A stretch of 64,000 nucleotides of DNA from Polytrichum commune (lineage: Eukaryota > Streptophyta > Polytrichopsida > Polytrichales > Polytrichaceae). The DNA is taken from assembly GCA_950295325.1 (NCBI GenBank), contig OX485805.1:31235501-31299500 (forward strand), read 5' to 3'. Within the stretch, counting starts at the first letter, position 1. Every line of letters starts with the position of its first letter. The notes under the pieces were generated by a model, which saw only the letters and a program-made list of their open reading frames with translations, ran no database searches and was not told the DNA's origin. The position numbers and the translations under genes are program-made. Shown in pieces: positions 22,700 to 34,500 of this stretch.

Positions 22700-25600
22700 G
22701 CAAATCGAGATAATAATTGTCCGGGCTTCTTGTCAATTTCTAATTTCCAAGAGTATAATGAATTTCTCCTTCATTTGACATCTCAAATTCTTTTTGAAGA
22801 ATGGCTTTGACTTGTTGAATGAGTGAATTTCTGTTGCTTATGAAAGTATACAATCATCAATATAAACAGTAATAATTGTGAATCCATGGTCATTTTTTCT
22901 TTTGACATAGATGTTTGCATCGGATTCTAACCTTTGAAATTCATAGAGGAGAAGGTATTACATCAACCATTGATACCAAGCTCTTGAGCATTGCTTAAAT
23001 CCAGAGAAGGGCCTGAGAAGTTTACAAACCATGTTTGGATTGTCAGATGGAGGTAGTCCTTGAGGTATAATCATATAAATACTTTCTTCTAGAAATCTAT
23101 TTAGAGAAGTTGTCTTAACATCTAATTGGAGTATTTCTAAATTATATTGTGTTGCAAGGGCTAACAACACTTTCATTGAATTTAATTTGACAACTAGAGA
23201 ATAAGTCTCCTTGTAATCAATACCATGGACTTGTGTAAAGCCTCTAGCAACTAGTCTAGCTTTGTGCTTGTCAATTATACCATCAACTTTAGTTTTAACC
23301 TTAAAAACTCATTTAGAACTTATTGTTTTTCGATTGGATGGAAGAGGGGTAAGCTTCCAAGTGTTGTTCTTGTCCAAAGATTACAACTCAGCATTTATGG
23401 CAACTTGCCATTCTTTGGCTTCTTATCATGTTAAGGCTTCTTTCATGGTTTGAGGTGGGTCTGATGAAGTATTGACAACGTGTGCTTGATAATGTTGTTG
23501 TGAATATTAAGGTTTCTTTGTTTGTTCTTTGCCTTCAATAGATTCAATTAACCTTTGTGATGATTTAATGTATCTTTTGGGTCAAGCTGAAGAACTTGAC
23601 GGCTGGTTGTAAAAGCTTGGAAGTGTACTTGGTGCTTTTAGTCTTGAAGTTGCTTCAACTTCATGAGATAAGTTTTTTCTATCATTATGTGATGATCATT
23701 CTAAAAATGTTTCAAGTACATCATTATGAGAAGGTGAATTTTGTTGATTTTGCAAAGATTGTCCTTATGGAGGTGGAGGCCCAACGATACTGGATGGCAA
23801 GGGTGGTGATGGCCCGACATTACTTGATGGCAAGGATGGTTGACTTTCCTTTGTTATTGAAGGGTGTATTTTAAATAGTTTTGGATCTATTAGAATCTCT
23901 TCTTGTATTTGGTCTTGCAATGTCATTTCTCCATGAGTTTCATAAAGAATGACATCTCTTCAAATGATAATTTTTTATTTTATTTATTTCTTACTCTATA
24001 GGCCTTTGATTGCTCACAATAGCCTAAGAAGATTGCTTCAAGGGAATATGAATCCAATTTTCTCCTTGTTTCCTTGTGAATCAAGACATTATCTTTGCAT
24101 CCAAAAACTTTAAGATAAGATAAATTTGGTTGTTTTCCATGCCATATTTCAAAAGGAGTTTTGTTGTTGTTATAGCTTTCGTAGGACTTCTATTTTGAAG
24201 GTTATTTGTACTTCGGCCCAAAATGTCTTTGATAATTTAGAATAAGATAACATGGCTAGAATTGCTCCAGTCAACGTGCTATATATTCTTTCATTCTGAC
24301 ACTCCATTTTGTCGTGGTGTGTAGGTTGTAGTAAGTTCTCTTTTGATGCCCTCCTTTTGACAATAATCATTGAACTCGTTGAAGATATATTCTCCACCTC
24401 GATTTGACCTTAGTATTTTAATTTTGTGATTTGTTTGTTTTTATACAAAGCTTTTGTATTGTAGAAACTTATTCAATGCTTGCGATTTACGTGTCGTTAA
24501 GTATACAAGACAATATCTTGAAAGAGCATTAATGAATGTAATGTAAGTACACCTTGTATGTGTCCCAACTTGCATGGGTCCACATGTATCTCAATACACT
24601 ATTTCCAATAATTCGGTGGCTCTATGTGTTGCTTGATTTGGAAATTTTTCTTTATGTTGTTTGCCTTCAATGCAAGATTAACATAAAGTTGTTTCATTTT
24701 CATCAAAAGGTTCAATACCTTTTGACATCATTAGAATTTGTTGCAATCTCTTTTGATTGATGTTGCCTAGTCTTAGGTGCCACAAATATGCTTTGTTTCT
24801 AGATATGTTGTAGCTGGTATAGCAATTTCATGATGATTAGTTATCACAATCACACCTAATTCATATAAGTCAGGATTTAACTTACATGTTGCAATTACTT
24901 GTCCAAACTTGTTGATAAGTGTTAATATCACAGCTTTACTGTGGATTTTTCCATGAGCCATGTCTAATTATTTGGCCAAAAACAAATTCTTTGCAAGTTT
25001 CAGTATGTGTACGACATCATGTATGATCTTCTCATCATCTTTTAAGAGTTTTATGTTTACATCACCATAACCTTCTATGATATATGATCTTGAGTCGTCT
25101 CCTACGTAGATAACTTGTCGATTTTCACTTTTGTATATCTTGTGAAGCTTTCAAGTTGATGACACATATGTTGTGTCGCTCCCAAATCCACATACCATGT
25201 GGAGTTTGATGGAGTTTTAATACCTTTAGCTATTAAAGCTACCACATATAGCTTGTTTGTGTTGGTAACAACATTTGTTTGAGGTTGTTATTAACTTTTT
25301 CTACAGCAATTCTTGTTTTGCAATTTTTAATCACGTGTCTTTTTTTCTTGCAGTAGAAACATTTCTTATCAGCATCAACATTTGTTCCTTTTAAAAGGCT
25401 TGGAGTCAATCTCTCTCCCTTAAAACATGAACTTTCACTAAAGTTCATTTTAGTGTAAGGTTTGTATCCTTTACTAAAAAAAATGTTTGTTACATAAAGT
25501 GTTGATGCGTTATCTGTAATAAAGTTCATATCCTTTATTAGGATTTCTTCTTGAATCAAATCCATGATTGGTAATTGCAAGGTAATCCATGGCCGCCTTC

Positions 25601-26090
25601 TTAAGGAGCTAATGAAAGATCTATAACTTGGAGGAAGACTTCTCATCAAGTGAGTATGGCTTCATCATCACGAACTGTTGAACTTGTTGCTAATAATTGC
25701 TCAAGGTGAGCTCTACAATTATGAATGTGTTTAACAATACTTTCATTCTTAAAGTGTGTAGTTTATCCTTCAAAAACATTTTTGTTACAACGTCATGTGA
25801 TTCAAATAACTTTATTAGTTCTTGCCATGTAAGATGAGCAGATGTGCATGATTGTATACGTAAAACAATATTGTTTTGAAGGCAATTATTGATAATTGTT
25901 AAAGACAAAAACAGTTTTGTCTTCCCATGCACTTATACTTATTGCTCATGTAATAGGTAAAGGTGGGGATCCAACAGCAATTTGTGTTGCCATTTGTGCC
26001 ACCGGTAAGTGTTCTACACCACTTAAAAGGGGCCATAATTTTTTTGCCTTGAAAATCAATGTTAAACTATGTTTCTATAAATTGAAGTAA
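22700..26090 (-). pseudogene. copia gag-pol remnants: gag, CCHC knuckle, integrase, RT to YIDD
   Basis: Recognisable pieces in order on the minus strand: a UBN2-type gag (25690-25932, containing LTWQELIKLFESHDVV, and 25239-25649, containing MRSLPPSYRSFISSLRR); a zinc knuckle CFYCKKKRHVIKNC (C-x2-C-x4-H-x4-C, about 25318-25360); the protease/pre-integrase linker (FGQVIATCKLNPDLYELG, about 24860-24910); integrase core fragments (24170-24400); and reverse transcriptase (QYNLEILQLDVKTTSLN, 22958-23176) reaching YIDDCI near 22850. Frameshifts and stops separate the pieces. Confidence 0.8.
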
Positions 26091-26462
26091 GAACCATTAA
26101 ATTTAGTACCATGGTTAGTGTCCACCTTTTGTGCCATCTTCAATATGCTTGATTTAATACGACATGTATTTCAAGTTCTTCCATGAAGATAAGAAAATTG
26201 TTCTGCCATGCTTCCATTCATTCCATTTCACTTATGGTTTGTGTTCGATTGTTTATTATGTGTTTTTTGGTGCAAGATTGGAATCGCATTCCATAGGCTT
26301 GATGATTTTAATTTCATCAACAACCTCTTTCAATAAAATAAGTTGTTCTTCCATGGCCATTACAAGCTATTTTGCAATCAATGCAATTCTTTTCTTATTC
26401 AACACTTTACTCATTGAACTCAATGATCAAGCGTTCTAAACATCAAGATTGCTATGAAACCA

Positions 26463-26692
26463 TGTGAAATTTTATGAGAAAAGAAGAAGATTCATACACA
26501 TGAGCAAAGTAATCGTGTTAAAGAAGAGTGTCACAAAATTTTCAATGTATATATTCTTGTACTCAAGAAGAACCCTCTTCAAGAGTCACAACTCTATGTA
26601 AGAGTCGCATCTCTTACATGACAACTCTTCAACTTAGATTACAAACTAGTGTACTATACAATGTATATACAGTCATGAACATATGTCTAACA
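26463..26692 (-). repeat. copia 5' LTR (C1)
   Basis: 230 bp with TG...CA ends; internal near-palindromic GACTCTTACATAGAGTTG motifs. The orthologous LTR is at 47203-47429. Confidence 0.8.
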
Positions 26693-26999
26693 GGTTGGTT
26701 GACAAAGAAAGAGTTTATGAAGAATACTTACATCCAATAGAAATCTTGGTGAGTACTGAAATTTCTTGCATAAGGCAAAAGACAACACAACTGCTACCAC
26801 CTGTAAATGGGAGGATCTACTGGTAGGAATGTACACCACGTCTACTATAGCAGGAAAACCATACCTACAACACACCATGAACACACAAAGCATTTCAGAA
26901 TGAACAAAATTCTAACTAACGTGGGCCTATCAAATCTCTACACTAATCAATTGTGTGACGTCTCGAAACTAGATTGGTGCAGTGCTGCTTGCGAGCATG

Positions 27000-28778
27000 C
27001 TATCCACTTCTAAGAACCTCGATTTCACCTTCCAACTCCTGAATTCGAGACTCCATTTGCTTTTTCTGAAGTAGTGCTTGTTGGCTGTCGCGCTCAATCG
27101 CTAAAAAGCGATTTTCCATTCGCTGCATTCGAGACTGTAGCTGCTCTTGCTGGGTTTCCAACAAAGAATTTTCTTTTTCCAAGTGCTGAATTTTAAGTTG
27201 TTGACATTCCCCTTGACGCTGCGATTCTTTCCACTCCCGTTGCAACTCTTTCACCTCTCTTTGAAGGCTACAGTCGTCAATAATCATATTGACTGCTGAG
27301 TCGTTAGCCTGATTCTCTTGCAAGCATGTTTCTGGACGCTGAGGTTCTAAAGGTTGTTCAATAGATTCTCCAGTTCCACTTGTGGCAATGTTGGTTGCCA
27401 CCTCGGGCTGTGATATCGCAGGCGGAGTGGGGTTAAATTCGTCACCACCTACGCCATCACTCGGTGTTCTAAGGTATTGCATCCATTCTGCTCCTGGCGC
27501 TACATTTAAACAATAATTTCTTGGAGATACGGAACGTGCTAAGTCACCACCCTGGTTGCAGAGCTGGGATGGATGTGCCTCATCAGCTTGTACCCCAATG
27601 CTACCACTTGGGACAAAAACTCTTGCACTGACATCAAGACAGTCAGGACTATGAGGAGGTAACGGATTCCCAGTTGCATGGGCCTCACTACTGAGTTGGT
27701 AATTTGCAAAAACGTCCATTACTTTTTCCTTGGCCCATTTCTTCTTCTCCTCTGGACCAAGGCGCTGCCTTTCCTCTGGCATACCTGGAATAGGAAATGT
27801 GGATCCATCTCCCAGAGGGAGCTCGCCTTGAGTGCCCTGCTTGCCATACAAGAAGGCGAGTATTTGATAACGAGCCTTCGCCTCCTTTTCCTCTTCATAA
27901 CAGCCAACATAGATGTAGTTTTTGGAACCTCGGGGCTTGAAACGGGGCTCGAACTTGCCATAGTACACCGTCTCCCCCAACTCGTTCTTTCTAGATTTGC
28001 GGTACAATCCTGGCGAGGGGCGCTGGTTTGACTCAGGAGCAACGTCTCTAAACTTGATCCAAATGTAGGCACCTTGGAACAGCACAATGGAGATATATAT
28101 AGACCTGAATTCTAACGAACCAGATGAATATATTTTACCACCACCCCTATCAAGCATCCCAATCCAATATTGGTAAATCCTTGACAAAAACAGGAGTGCT
28201 GCCATGACGAGGGCATCATAACATACTCTTGCTCTACCAAGAAAACCTAAAGCAATAGGTATGATGAGACTTTCCACTTCCTCCCAATCCTGAGAATTCA
28301 GGGCATTTTGCACAGATAACCGAAAAGTGTCGGAAACGGAGAAGTTCGGAAGCTTAGTTTTAGGTATGAAGATGTAGTCAAGAACTTGTTTGAACTTCAA
28401 CATGAAATATTTCAGCACTTCGACAGATGTGATATTCGCAAATAATTCTGTCCTCACTCTCGGAAACATGAAATAATTGTGTGTTTCTCGTATTTCATGT
28501 ACTGAAACACTCCCCTCCTTGTACCTATCCCCGTAGAGTAGCGTTCGTGACTTTTCAAACACTGTCTCTTCATAGGCCGGCCAAGTTGTTCCAGAATCAC
28601 AACTAAGGTCTCGAACCACCTCGTCTACTCCTTCCCATATAAATTCTATTTCGTCGATACTCCAATTTGAAAACACTCTGCTATAATCTATGAGCTGCGT
28701 TGGCGGATTTATTTCAACTTCAAACTCACCTACAACCATAGGTGCCAAATCCCGTATAGATGCCATCCCGGACATCAT
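27000..28778 (-). CDS. AP2-like domain plus C-terminal coiled-coil protein, paralog 1 (592 residues)
   Basis: Open from ATG at 28778 (tandem ATG ATG) to a TAG at 27000-27002. Residues 1-3 are followed by a 45-residue cassette (GMASIRDLAPMVV...), then a conserved region beginning EGVDEVVRDLSCDSG. A hydrophobic helix lies near 181-205 (ALVMAALLFLSRIYQYWIGM). Residues about 255-313 (GLYRKSRK...VYYGKFEPR...YIYVGCYEEEKEAKARYQIL...YG) match the AP2/ERF fold pattern: Y-R-x-x-R-K, strand, strand, Y-x-G-x-Y, E-E-A-x-A-x-Y. A Pro/Ser/Gln-rich linker leads to a long coiled coil (about 499-590, LQREVKELQREWKE...MESRIQELEGEIEVL). This suggests a dimerising DNA-binding or nuclear protein, but that is inference. 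It has no intron. An identical domain order is found in paralog 2 (47680-49485). Confidence 0.7.
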   Translation of the reverse strand: MMSGMASIRDLAPMVVGEFEVEINPPTQLIDYSRVFSNWSIDEIEFIWEGVDEVVRDLSCDSGTTWPAYEETVFEKSRTLLYGDRYKEGSVSVHEIRETHNYFMFPRVRTELFANITSVEVLKYFMLKFKQVLDYIFIPKTKLPNFSVSDTFRLSVQNALNSQDWEEVESLIIPIALGFLGRARVCYDALVMAALLFLSRIYQYWIGMLDRGGGKIYSSGSLEFRSIYISIVLFQGAYIWIKFRDVAPESNQRPSPGLYRKSRKNELGETVYYGKFEPRFKPRGSKNYIYVGCYEEEKEAKARYQILAFLYGKQGTQGELPLGDGSTFPIPGMPEERQRLGPEEKKKWAKEKVMDVFANYQLSSEAHATGNPLPPHSPDCLDVSARVFVPSGSIGVQADEAHPSQLCNQGGDLARSVSPRNYCLNVAPGAEWMQYLRTPSDGVGGDEFNPTPPAISQPEVATNIATSGTGESIEQPLEPQRPETCLQENQANDSAVNMIIDDCSLQREVKELQREWKESQRQGECQQLKIQHLEKENSLLETQQEQLQSRMQRMENRFLAIERDSQQALLQKKQMESRIQELEGEIEVLRSG

Positions 28779-28833
28779 TGGCCTAGTTGAAATCCTTGTG
28801 CTTCTTGGGCCTCCGAACGGGGAGATCCGACCG

Positions 28834-28908
28834 CTAGTTACATATGGACCGGTTGGGTTTGAGAAATATCCGCTTTGGTTTCAAGACTCTAGGCAAATCG
28901 CCGATCAT
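28834..28908 (-). promoter_or_regulatory. Conserved upstream ORF (24 codons) in the leader of paralog 1
   Basis: ATG at 28908 opens MIGDLPRVLKPKRIF and ends TAG at 28834-28836, 55 bp before the main ATG and in another frame. The same uORF with three substitutions (MIGDLPRVLKPKRIFVKLNR) precedes paralog 2. A uORF of this kind could reduce main-ORF translation. It could alternatively be part of an upstream exon. Confidence 0.45.
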
Positions 28909-29410
28909 TTGAAAAAAATCTACAGGACATATTTGCTAGGAGTTTGAGACAGGGGATGCCGATTGAAGTTTCTTAAAAAGGACTTGAACTCAAAGAGACA
29001 CAACGCCGACAACTCACATACTTAACCCGCGTCAAACTCCGATAAAGGCATACTATAGAATTGGCCGAAAGAAGTTCGATCAATGACTTTGGCCTCTCTC
29101 GACACGCAGAAGAATTGAAGAAGTGGAAATTTTCACAAGTAGAGCTACTAATCAAAAGGTGGATCAAAGGAGGCTCAGAATGAAGTCCTTAACAAGTACA
29201 AAGTGCTCAACTGCAAAACACACGAAATCAAACCTACCAACATGAAATCCCACGGCTTAAACCTCGCACTGCAGCACAGGGTATTTATAAAGCATGGAGA
29301 TCAGTAGCGGGGTTGGGAAGAAGGTGGAGGTGGGAGGCTAGGGTGGAGACTTCCAACCTAGGGTGGAGAGGTGGAGACTGTGAAGGTAGGGTGGATAGAC
29401 TCTTGCAACC
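28909..29410 (-). promoter_or_regulatory. 5' leader/promoter region of paralog 1
   Basis: About 500 bp, almost unchanged upstream of paralog 2 (49616-50241) and partly kept at the relic (22312-22480). It contains TTGGCCGAAAGAAGTTCGAT, CTCTCTCGACACGCAG and, near 29280 on this strand, a TTTATAAATAC TATA-like box. Transcription should run leftward. Confidence 0.45.
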
Positions 29411-29413
29411 TAA

Positions 29414-29912
29414 GGGCCGCTTCACACACGAGCCAAGAGCCGTTACCATGAAATTTTGAGAGACCAAAACAAAGTGTCCAAAAGCCGTCCCAACACACCT
29501 CCAAAATCATGTAGTGTGGTCACAGACCCTCAAGTGTAGTGTGAAGTCATATGTGACTGGGCCCTCAACCAAATGCTATTTCAATGAATCTCTATTCATG
29601 CGGGCCCTCACACATGGTAAAATAGAATAAACCAATGGTTGTGAGCGTTCGGAGTGCCATTGTCTCCCGGTTTTGTGTTAGGCCTACTTCCAAGAGGTGG
29701 TTTTTGTAAATAATCCAAGTAACCATGAAACATGATCCAATCAATGCAATGTAGCAATCCATGTAGACTTTACATCTATCTTGCATTCACATACTCCGTT
29801 GGTCCCTCAGGCATAGTGTGAAGCGAACTTGGACCGGCTCCGCCTTTTCCACCAATGAGAGTGCTTGAAGTGTAGCGGGCACGAGCTCTCAGTCTCGTGT
29901 GTGAAGTGGCCC
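29414..29912. mobile_element. Harbinger/Tourist-type element H1 (C1)
   Basis: Begins GGGCCGCTTCACACACGAGC and ends CTCGTGTGTGAAGTGGCCC, flanked by TAA on both sides (29411-29413, 29913-29915). GGGCC-type ends with a 3-bp TAA/TTA duplication are typical of PIF/Harbinger MITEs. It has no transposase. The orthologous copy is at 50245-50742. Confidence 0.75.
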
Positions 29913-29915
29913 TAA

Positions 29916-30515
29916 GGGTCACTTCACACATGAGCCAAGAGCCGTGACCTTGTAATGGTGAGGACCCTTGACTCTCATCTGAAGACCGTACCAAGGGTGT
30001 TGGGAAAGTCATTTTATGTAGTCTTGGGCCCTCAAGTGTAGTGTGAAGTGAGAATGAACCATGTTGCGGGACCATTGCATATTTTGTTGGCGGAAAAAGA
30101 GGGGAGGATTTGGTTTCATATAATATGTCTCAAACTTTATCAATTTAAGAGAATTATTTGGTGGTGTTTGTTTGTCCTAGAATTTGTCCTAGAATCCTTT
30201 CTAGAAGTTGCTTTGCAGCCTGTCTGAAATCTGTCTGCTAGAAAAATATTAAAAAAAATTCATGGTCTTCCGATATTTATGTCAGGCCCACCTCTTGGAG
30301 GTGGGTCTAGGTAAAATTTCAGTAGACCATGCACCCTTATCCACAACCTGCCATGTAGGATTCCATGTAGACTTTTCATCCACGAATTTTTCTTTGGGCC
30401 TTTAGGCCTTCACCTCCTAGTGTGAAGTGACCTTGGAAGGTCTTTGCCTTTTCGACCAATGAGATCTCTTATATTGCCATGGTCAGAGGCCTTCAGCCTT
30501 GTATGTGAAGTACCC
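29916..30515. mobile_element. Harbinger/Tourist-type element H2 (C1), abutting H1
   Basis: Begins GGGTCACTTCACACATGAGC directly after the TAA that closes H1 and ends TTGTATGTGAAGTACCC before TTAA. The inverted ends match those of H1 imperfectly. Inside are two near-palindromic halves around AGGCCCACCTCTTGGAGGTG (about 30285-30305). The orthologous copy is at 50746-51335. Confidence 0.65.
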
Positions 30516-30552
30516 TTAAAGTGGAGGGGAAGTTGGGTCAACACTTGCAACC

Positions 30553-31520
30553 GGGGGACGTTAAATTTCCCCCCATAGACTTATAGGGGAGGTAGGTTCA
30601 AGTAGGGGCATCCACCTATCCAAAAAATCCAGATTGTTTGGACCCGATCGAAAATTGTTGCCTGCTCACCCAATCGACTTCGAAAAAACCATTGTCCTTG
30701 CATACTTGAAAGCCACTTATCCACAAATCCCATATTGAGTGCACTTCACCTTCAAGGTCCAAAATCCAATATATATGTTCACTTCCATTGACTAAATAAG
30801 CAACTGACTCGGATTTCATTCTCAAAGTGAAATTATTAATAAAGCATGTAAATAACTTAGATGTCAAAAATATTACAAAATCCTCATTAGCACCAAGGTT
30901 GTGATTTTTGTGATTTACCATAATTAAATCATGATTAATTTTATCATTAATCAAGATACATTAAATCTGGTAAGCATGCTTCTTTATTTAATTGGGCTTA
31001 ATTAGACTTAATTACATTCAATCACACTTAATTAGTTAAATGCATATGAAAACTTTGTGAAAGTAGAAGGTATTAACTAGAATACTATAATATTTATCAT
31101 AGTAAAAATAAATCACTAATTTTAGTTCCATTTTAGAATGACAAAGATCCTTTCAATGGTAAGTCACAAAAATCATAACCTCGGTGCTCATGAGGATTTT
31201 GTAATATTTTTGACGTCCAACTTAATTACATGCTTTACTGGGAGTTTCACTTTGAAAATGAAGTCCTAGTCAATTTCTTATTTAGTCAATAAAAGTGATC
31301 AGATATATTGGATTTTGGACCTTGAAAATGAAGTGCATTCAACATGGGATTTGTGGATAAGTGGCCTTCAAGAATGCAAGGGCAATGGTTTTTTCAAAGT
31401 TGGGCTAGCGGGCAACAATTTTTTATTAGGTCTACAAAATATGGATTTTTTAGACGGGCGGCCGCCCCTACCCGAATCTACCTCCCCTATAAGTTTGTGG
31501 GGGGAACTTTAACGTCCCCC
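30553..31520. mobile_element. Foldback Mutator-like MITE (C1)
   Basis: Starts GGGGGACGTTAAA and ends TTTAACGTCCCCC, flanked by a perfect 9-bp duplication CTTGCAACC (30544-30552, 31521-31529). Both arms are inverted copies of each other for several hundred bases (for example AAGTGCACTTCACCTTCAAG on the left arm against its inverse near 31320). The 9-bp TSD and long inverted repeats indicate a Mutator-like foldback element. No transposase is present. Confidence 0.85.
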
Positions 31521-34500
31521 CTTGCAACCCGGGGTGGAAATCTGAAAGCTAGGGTGGAATTTGTCGGCATGCTAGGCTACATGGGTGTCCATGGCCATGG
31601 GATGGGACCACTCTAAATATTATTTGAATTAGACATTTGCTCACGGCAATGGCGGGTATAAGGTTGAGACATCCATGGTTGACTAGGTTCATTTAACCGC
31701 TTACCGAGGTCATGTAATGTCCATATGGATGATATCTATATATTTTTTACAAATGAAGTCAAACTTTATGTGGTGGCGCCTTGTGATTGACTACCCTCAT
31801 AAGAGTTTTGACATTTGGCATAGCCATGAATTAGCATTTAAATGAGCAATTATGGATTAACCTATAAATTGAATGTATGTTACCCTAAGCTATATTGCTT
31901 TAAATTTTTTAGCAATTTTCATATTATCCATGAAAATAAATAAATAAAATACATTCTCCTTAGAATATGTTCCTCTTCACAAGAAAAATAATCCCCCGCT
32001 ATTACTCCTCCTAAACATATGCAAGTGTAGGAGATTACAATAGGAATGTCTATAGTGATCCTGAGGGGTAGCAATTTAGAAATTAAAACAGGGTTGATTT
32101 TTTTATCGAACCTCCAATAAAATCATCTCCAAATGACAAAATATTACCCTCATTCAAAGGAGGGCAATATGCCTACTCAAATAAGCTCACAAATCTTGAA
32201 ACCATTATAATGATTTTCTGGGAAGCTTTGTAATTGGAGGCAACACTGCCACAACTACACATTTTCTAGATGGATTTGCACCCACCAACACATGTCCAAT
32301 TAAAATTTCCAATCATAAATGTTTAGGATATGTTGTGTTTGGGTGTCGTATTGAAACCACAATATGCTCCAAGTGAAGGTTTTAATACACCTAAGCTAGC
32401 CACACACCACTTAACAATAGGTGTTTGGTCAAATCAAATTGCCATAGAGGCATGCTTACCTTATAGTACAATGACATAGTTTGAATTAATTGGGCCTTCT
32501 TTTTTGTTGTTCTTTCCCACATAATGCAAATGAAGCTAAATTTAGTGAGCTTCCTTGATCGGACACATGTAGTAAAGGCACTTATTCTCAATCAGGTCCC
32601 CATCGGCAATTTATAGGGAACTGGAATTTCGATCATGTTGAAGTTGAATTTTGATTAGGCAAGAACCAATAGTGCCATGACACATGTAGTGCTAAAGTGA
32701 GGAGGAATGAGCAGTTATGGCAGACTCCATACATTTGTAATATGTTTTGGTCAACTTTTGCCTCAAAAATTCATAGTAATTTCAATTCAAGGAATAAAAT
32801 GACCGAGAATTTGCAATCCCCATTATTCCTAACTTCTTTTACGAGAAAAAATTGCACCACCTTATGCTTCTCCAAATCTCGCACAAAATCTCTTAGGTTA
32901 TGGGCGCCCCTACTCTAATACATGGTGATTTAGGTGCGGCATTGATGCTATTTTAGTTAGTCACCTTGCAAAAGTCAAACTATACCCACCATCCTCCATA
33001 ACAATGACCATTATCCACCGAGCTATGGCACGCTTGATTTTTGTTCCCGAGGTGGGCAAATTACGAGGCAGAAACTTGGCAAATTAGGAGGCAACATGTG
33101 GTTGTGAGATGCCAACCAACTTGTGAGTGTTCTATAATGAAAAAACAATTTGGTAACATTTTATCTCGCATGTGACCGCTTTAGAGACATGACACAATCA
33201 ATGTTGGCATTGAACTTGGTTTTCATTGGCAAATGACCCATGTAGAATTTGCTAATGATGTTGTCCACTTACACAACATTGAATGATCAAAAGATCCCCC
33301 TATGACACCACATTGGGAAGTAGAGAATCTTTGATTCCGGAGCCTAGATCAAAACCTTCCTCAATGCTGATTTCAACAATTTCAAACTCTTTGGTCATGA
33401 TTTGTAGTTGCTAGCATGCTCAAGCTTCTAATGCATGCTCGGATCCGTCGGCTGGATGATTCCACAAAGTTGGAGGTGTCCACATTAGCCTCATCTACCA
33501 TAGCAACATTAGACATATACATGGAAAACTATTTAATGTATTATTAAAGTAGTATAAATTCAGTGCTTTGCAATGGCGGGGCACCCCACCTCTTTGGGGG
33601 ATTTGAGAAGATGTGAAATTTCTACCAATGGAGTGAGTCTTGTTAATGATTTAGTTGGAAGACATCAAACCTCAATTTTCATAATAAATGTTGTAGGCAT
33701 TAGATATGTAAGTTACTTATGGTGCTTTTGATGGTGGTTTTATCCTTTGTGAGATTTGGAAACCAACCTTCATTGTGAAACTAAAACTCTAGTGATTTGT
33801 AAGCAATTTGCTCTGTATAATGCCCTTGACCATCTTATTGGTTCCACTCTGTGGAAGATCAAGCAGCAGCTCAATGGCATATTGAGTCTCAGTTGGGTTG
33901 GTTTGAGGCTTGTTGCACTTTCCTCTAGTCATCACAAACTTCTAGAGGCAAAATTACTCATTAAAATGATTGAATGTTGAACTGATATCATTCATTCAAA
34001 TAATGTCGTGATAATTATAGTACTATGTTACTCTCTTTCATCTTGTGTCGCATTACACTATTTCAAAGCAAAATGTCACATAAGATTAACACATATTATG
34101 TGATTGTAGAATCACATATTAAACACAATGGTAATAGTTACACTATATAGCATGTTTGGGAAGTATGTGATGGTTGTATCAAGGCCATTGATTTAAAGGC
34201 AATGAGTTCAGTCATACTAATATGACTTTAGCATTGCCTTTAATGACTTATCCTAACTTAGTGCTTTCACTTTTCCTTTCTCTAATTTGAATCATCTCAC
34301 AAGCTTGTGCTTTGATGCGTGCCCAAAGACCTAATGTGCAAAGTCTACCTTCATGTCAGTTCTTGGCTTTTGAAAATCAGTATATAACAAGTGTTCATTC
34401 TTGAATAATGTGGAGTGCTCGCAACTTAGAGCTCATTCAAATCATTATTTTCTTTGCAATGGTTTGAGAAAATTTTGGCTTCCTCAACAAAGGTCCCATT

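Larger units (their letters stand above)
22690..26692 (-). mobile_element. Ty1/copia retrotransposon, 3'-truncated (C1 copy)
   Basis: On the minus strand it starts with a 230-bp 5' LTR (26692 down to 26463; TGTTAGAC...TTTCACA), followed by TGGTTTCATAGC, a primer-binding site close to the initiator-Met tRNA type. Gag, zinc knuckle, integrase and part of reverse transcriptase follow in copia order. The element ends within RT near 22690, so RNase H and the 3' LTR are missing. Frames are interrupted by many stops and it cannot move on its own. Confidence 0.85.

Noticed and set aside
27678-28087. Frames of 117 and 122 codons within the AP2-like gene
   Set aside because: They are shadows of the 592-residue gene in other frames. 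The same holds at 48471-48812.
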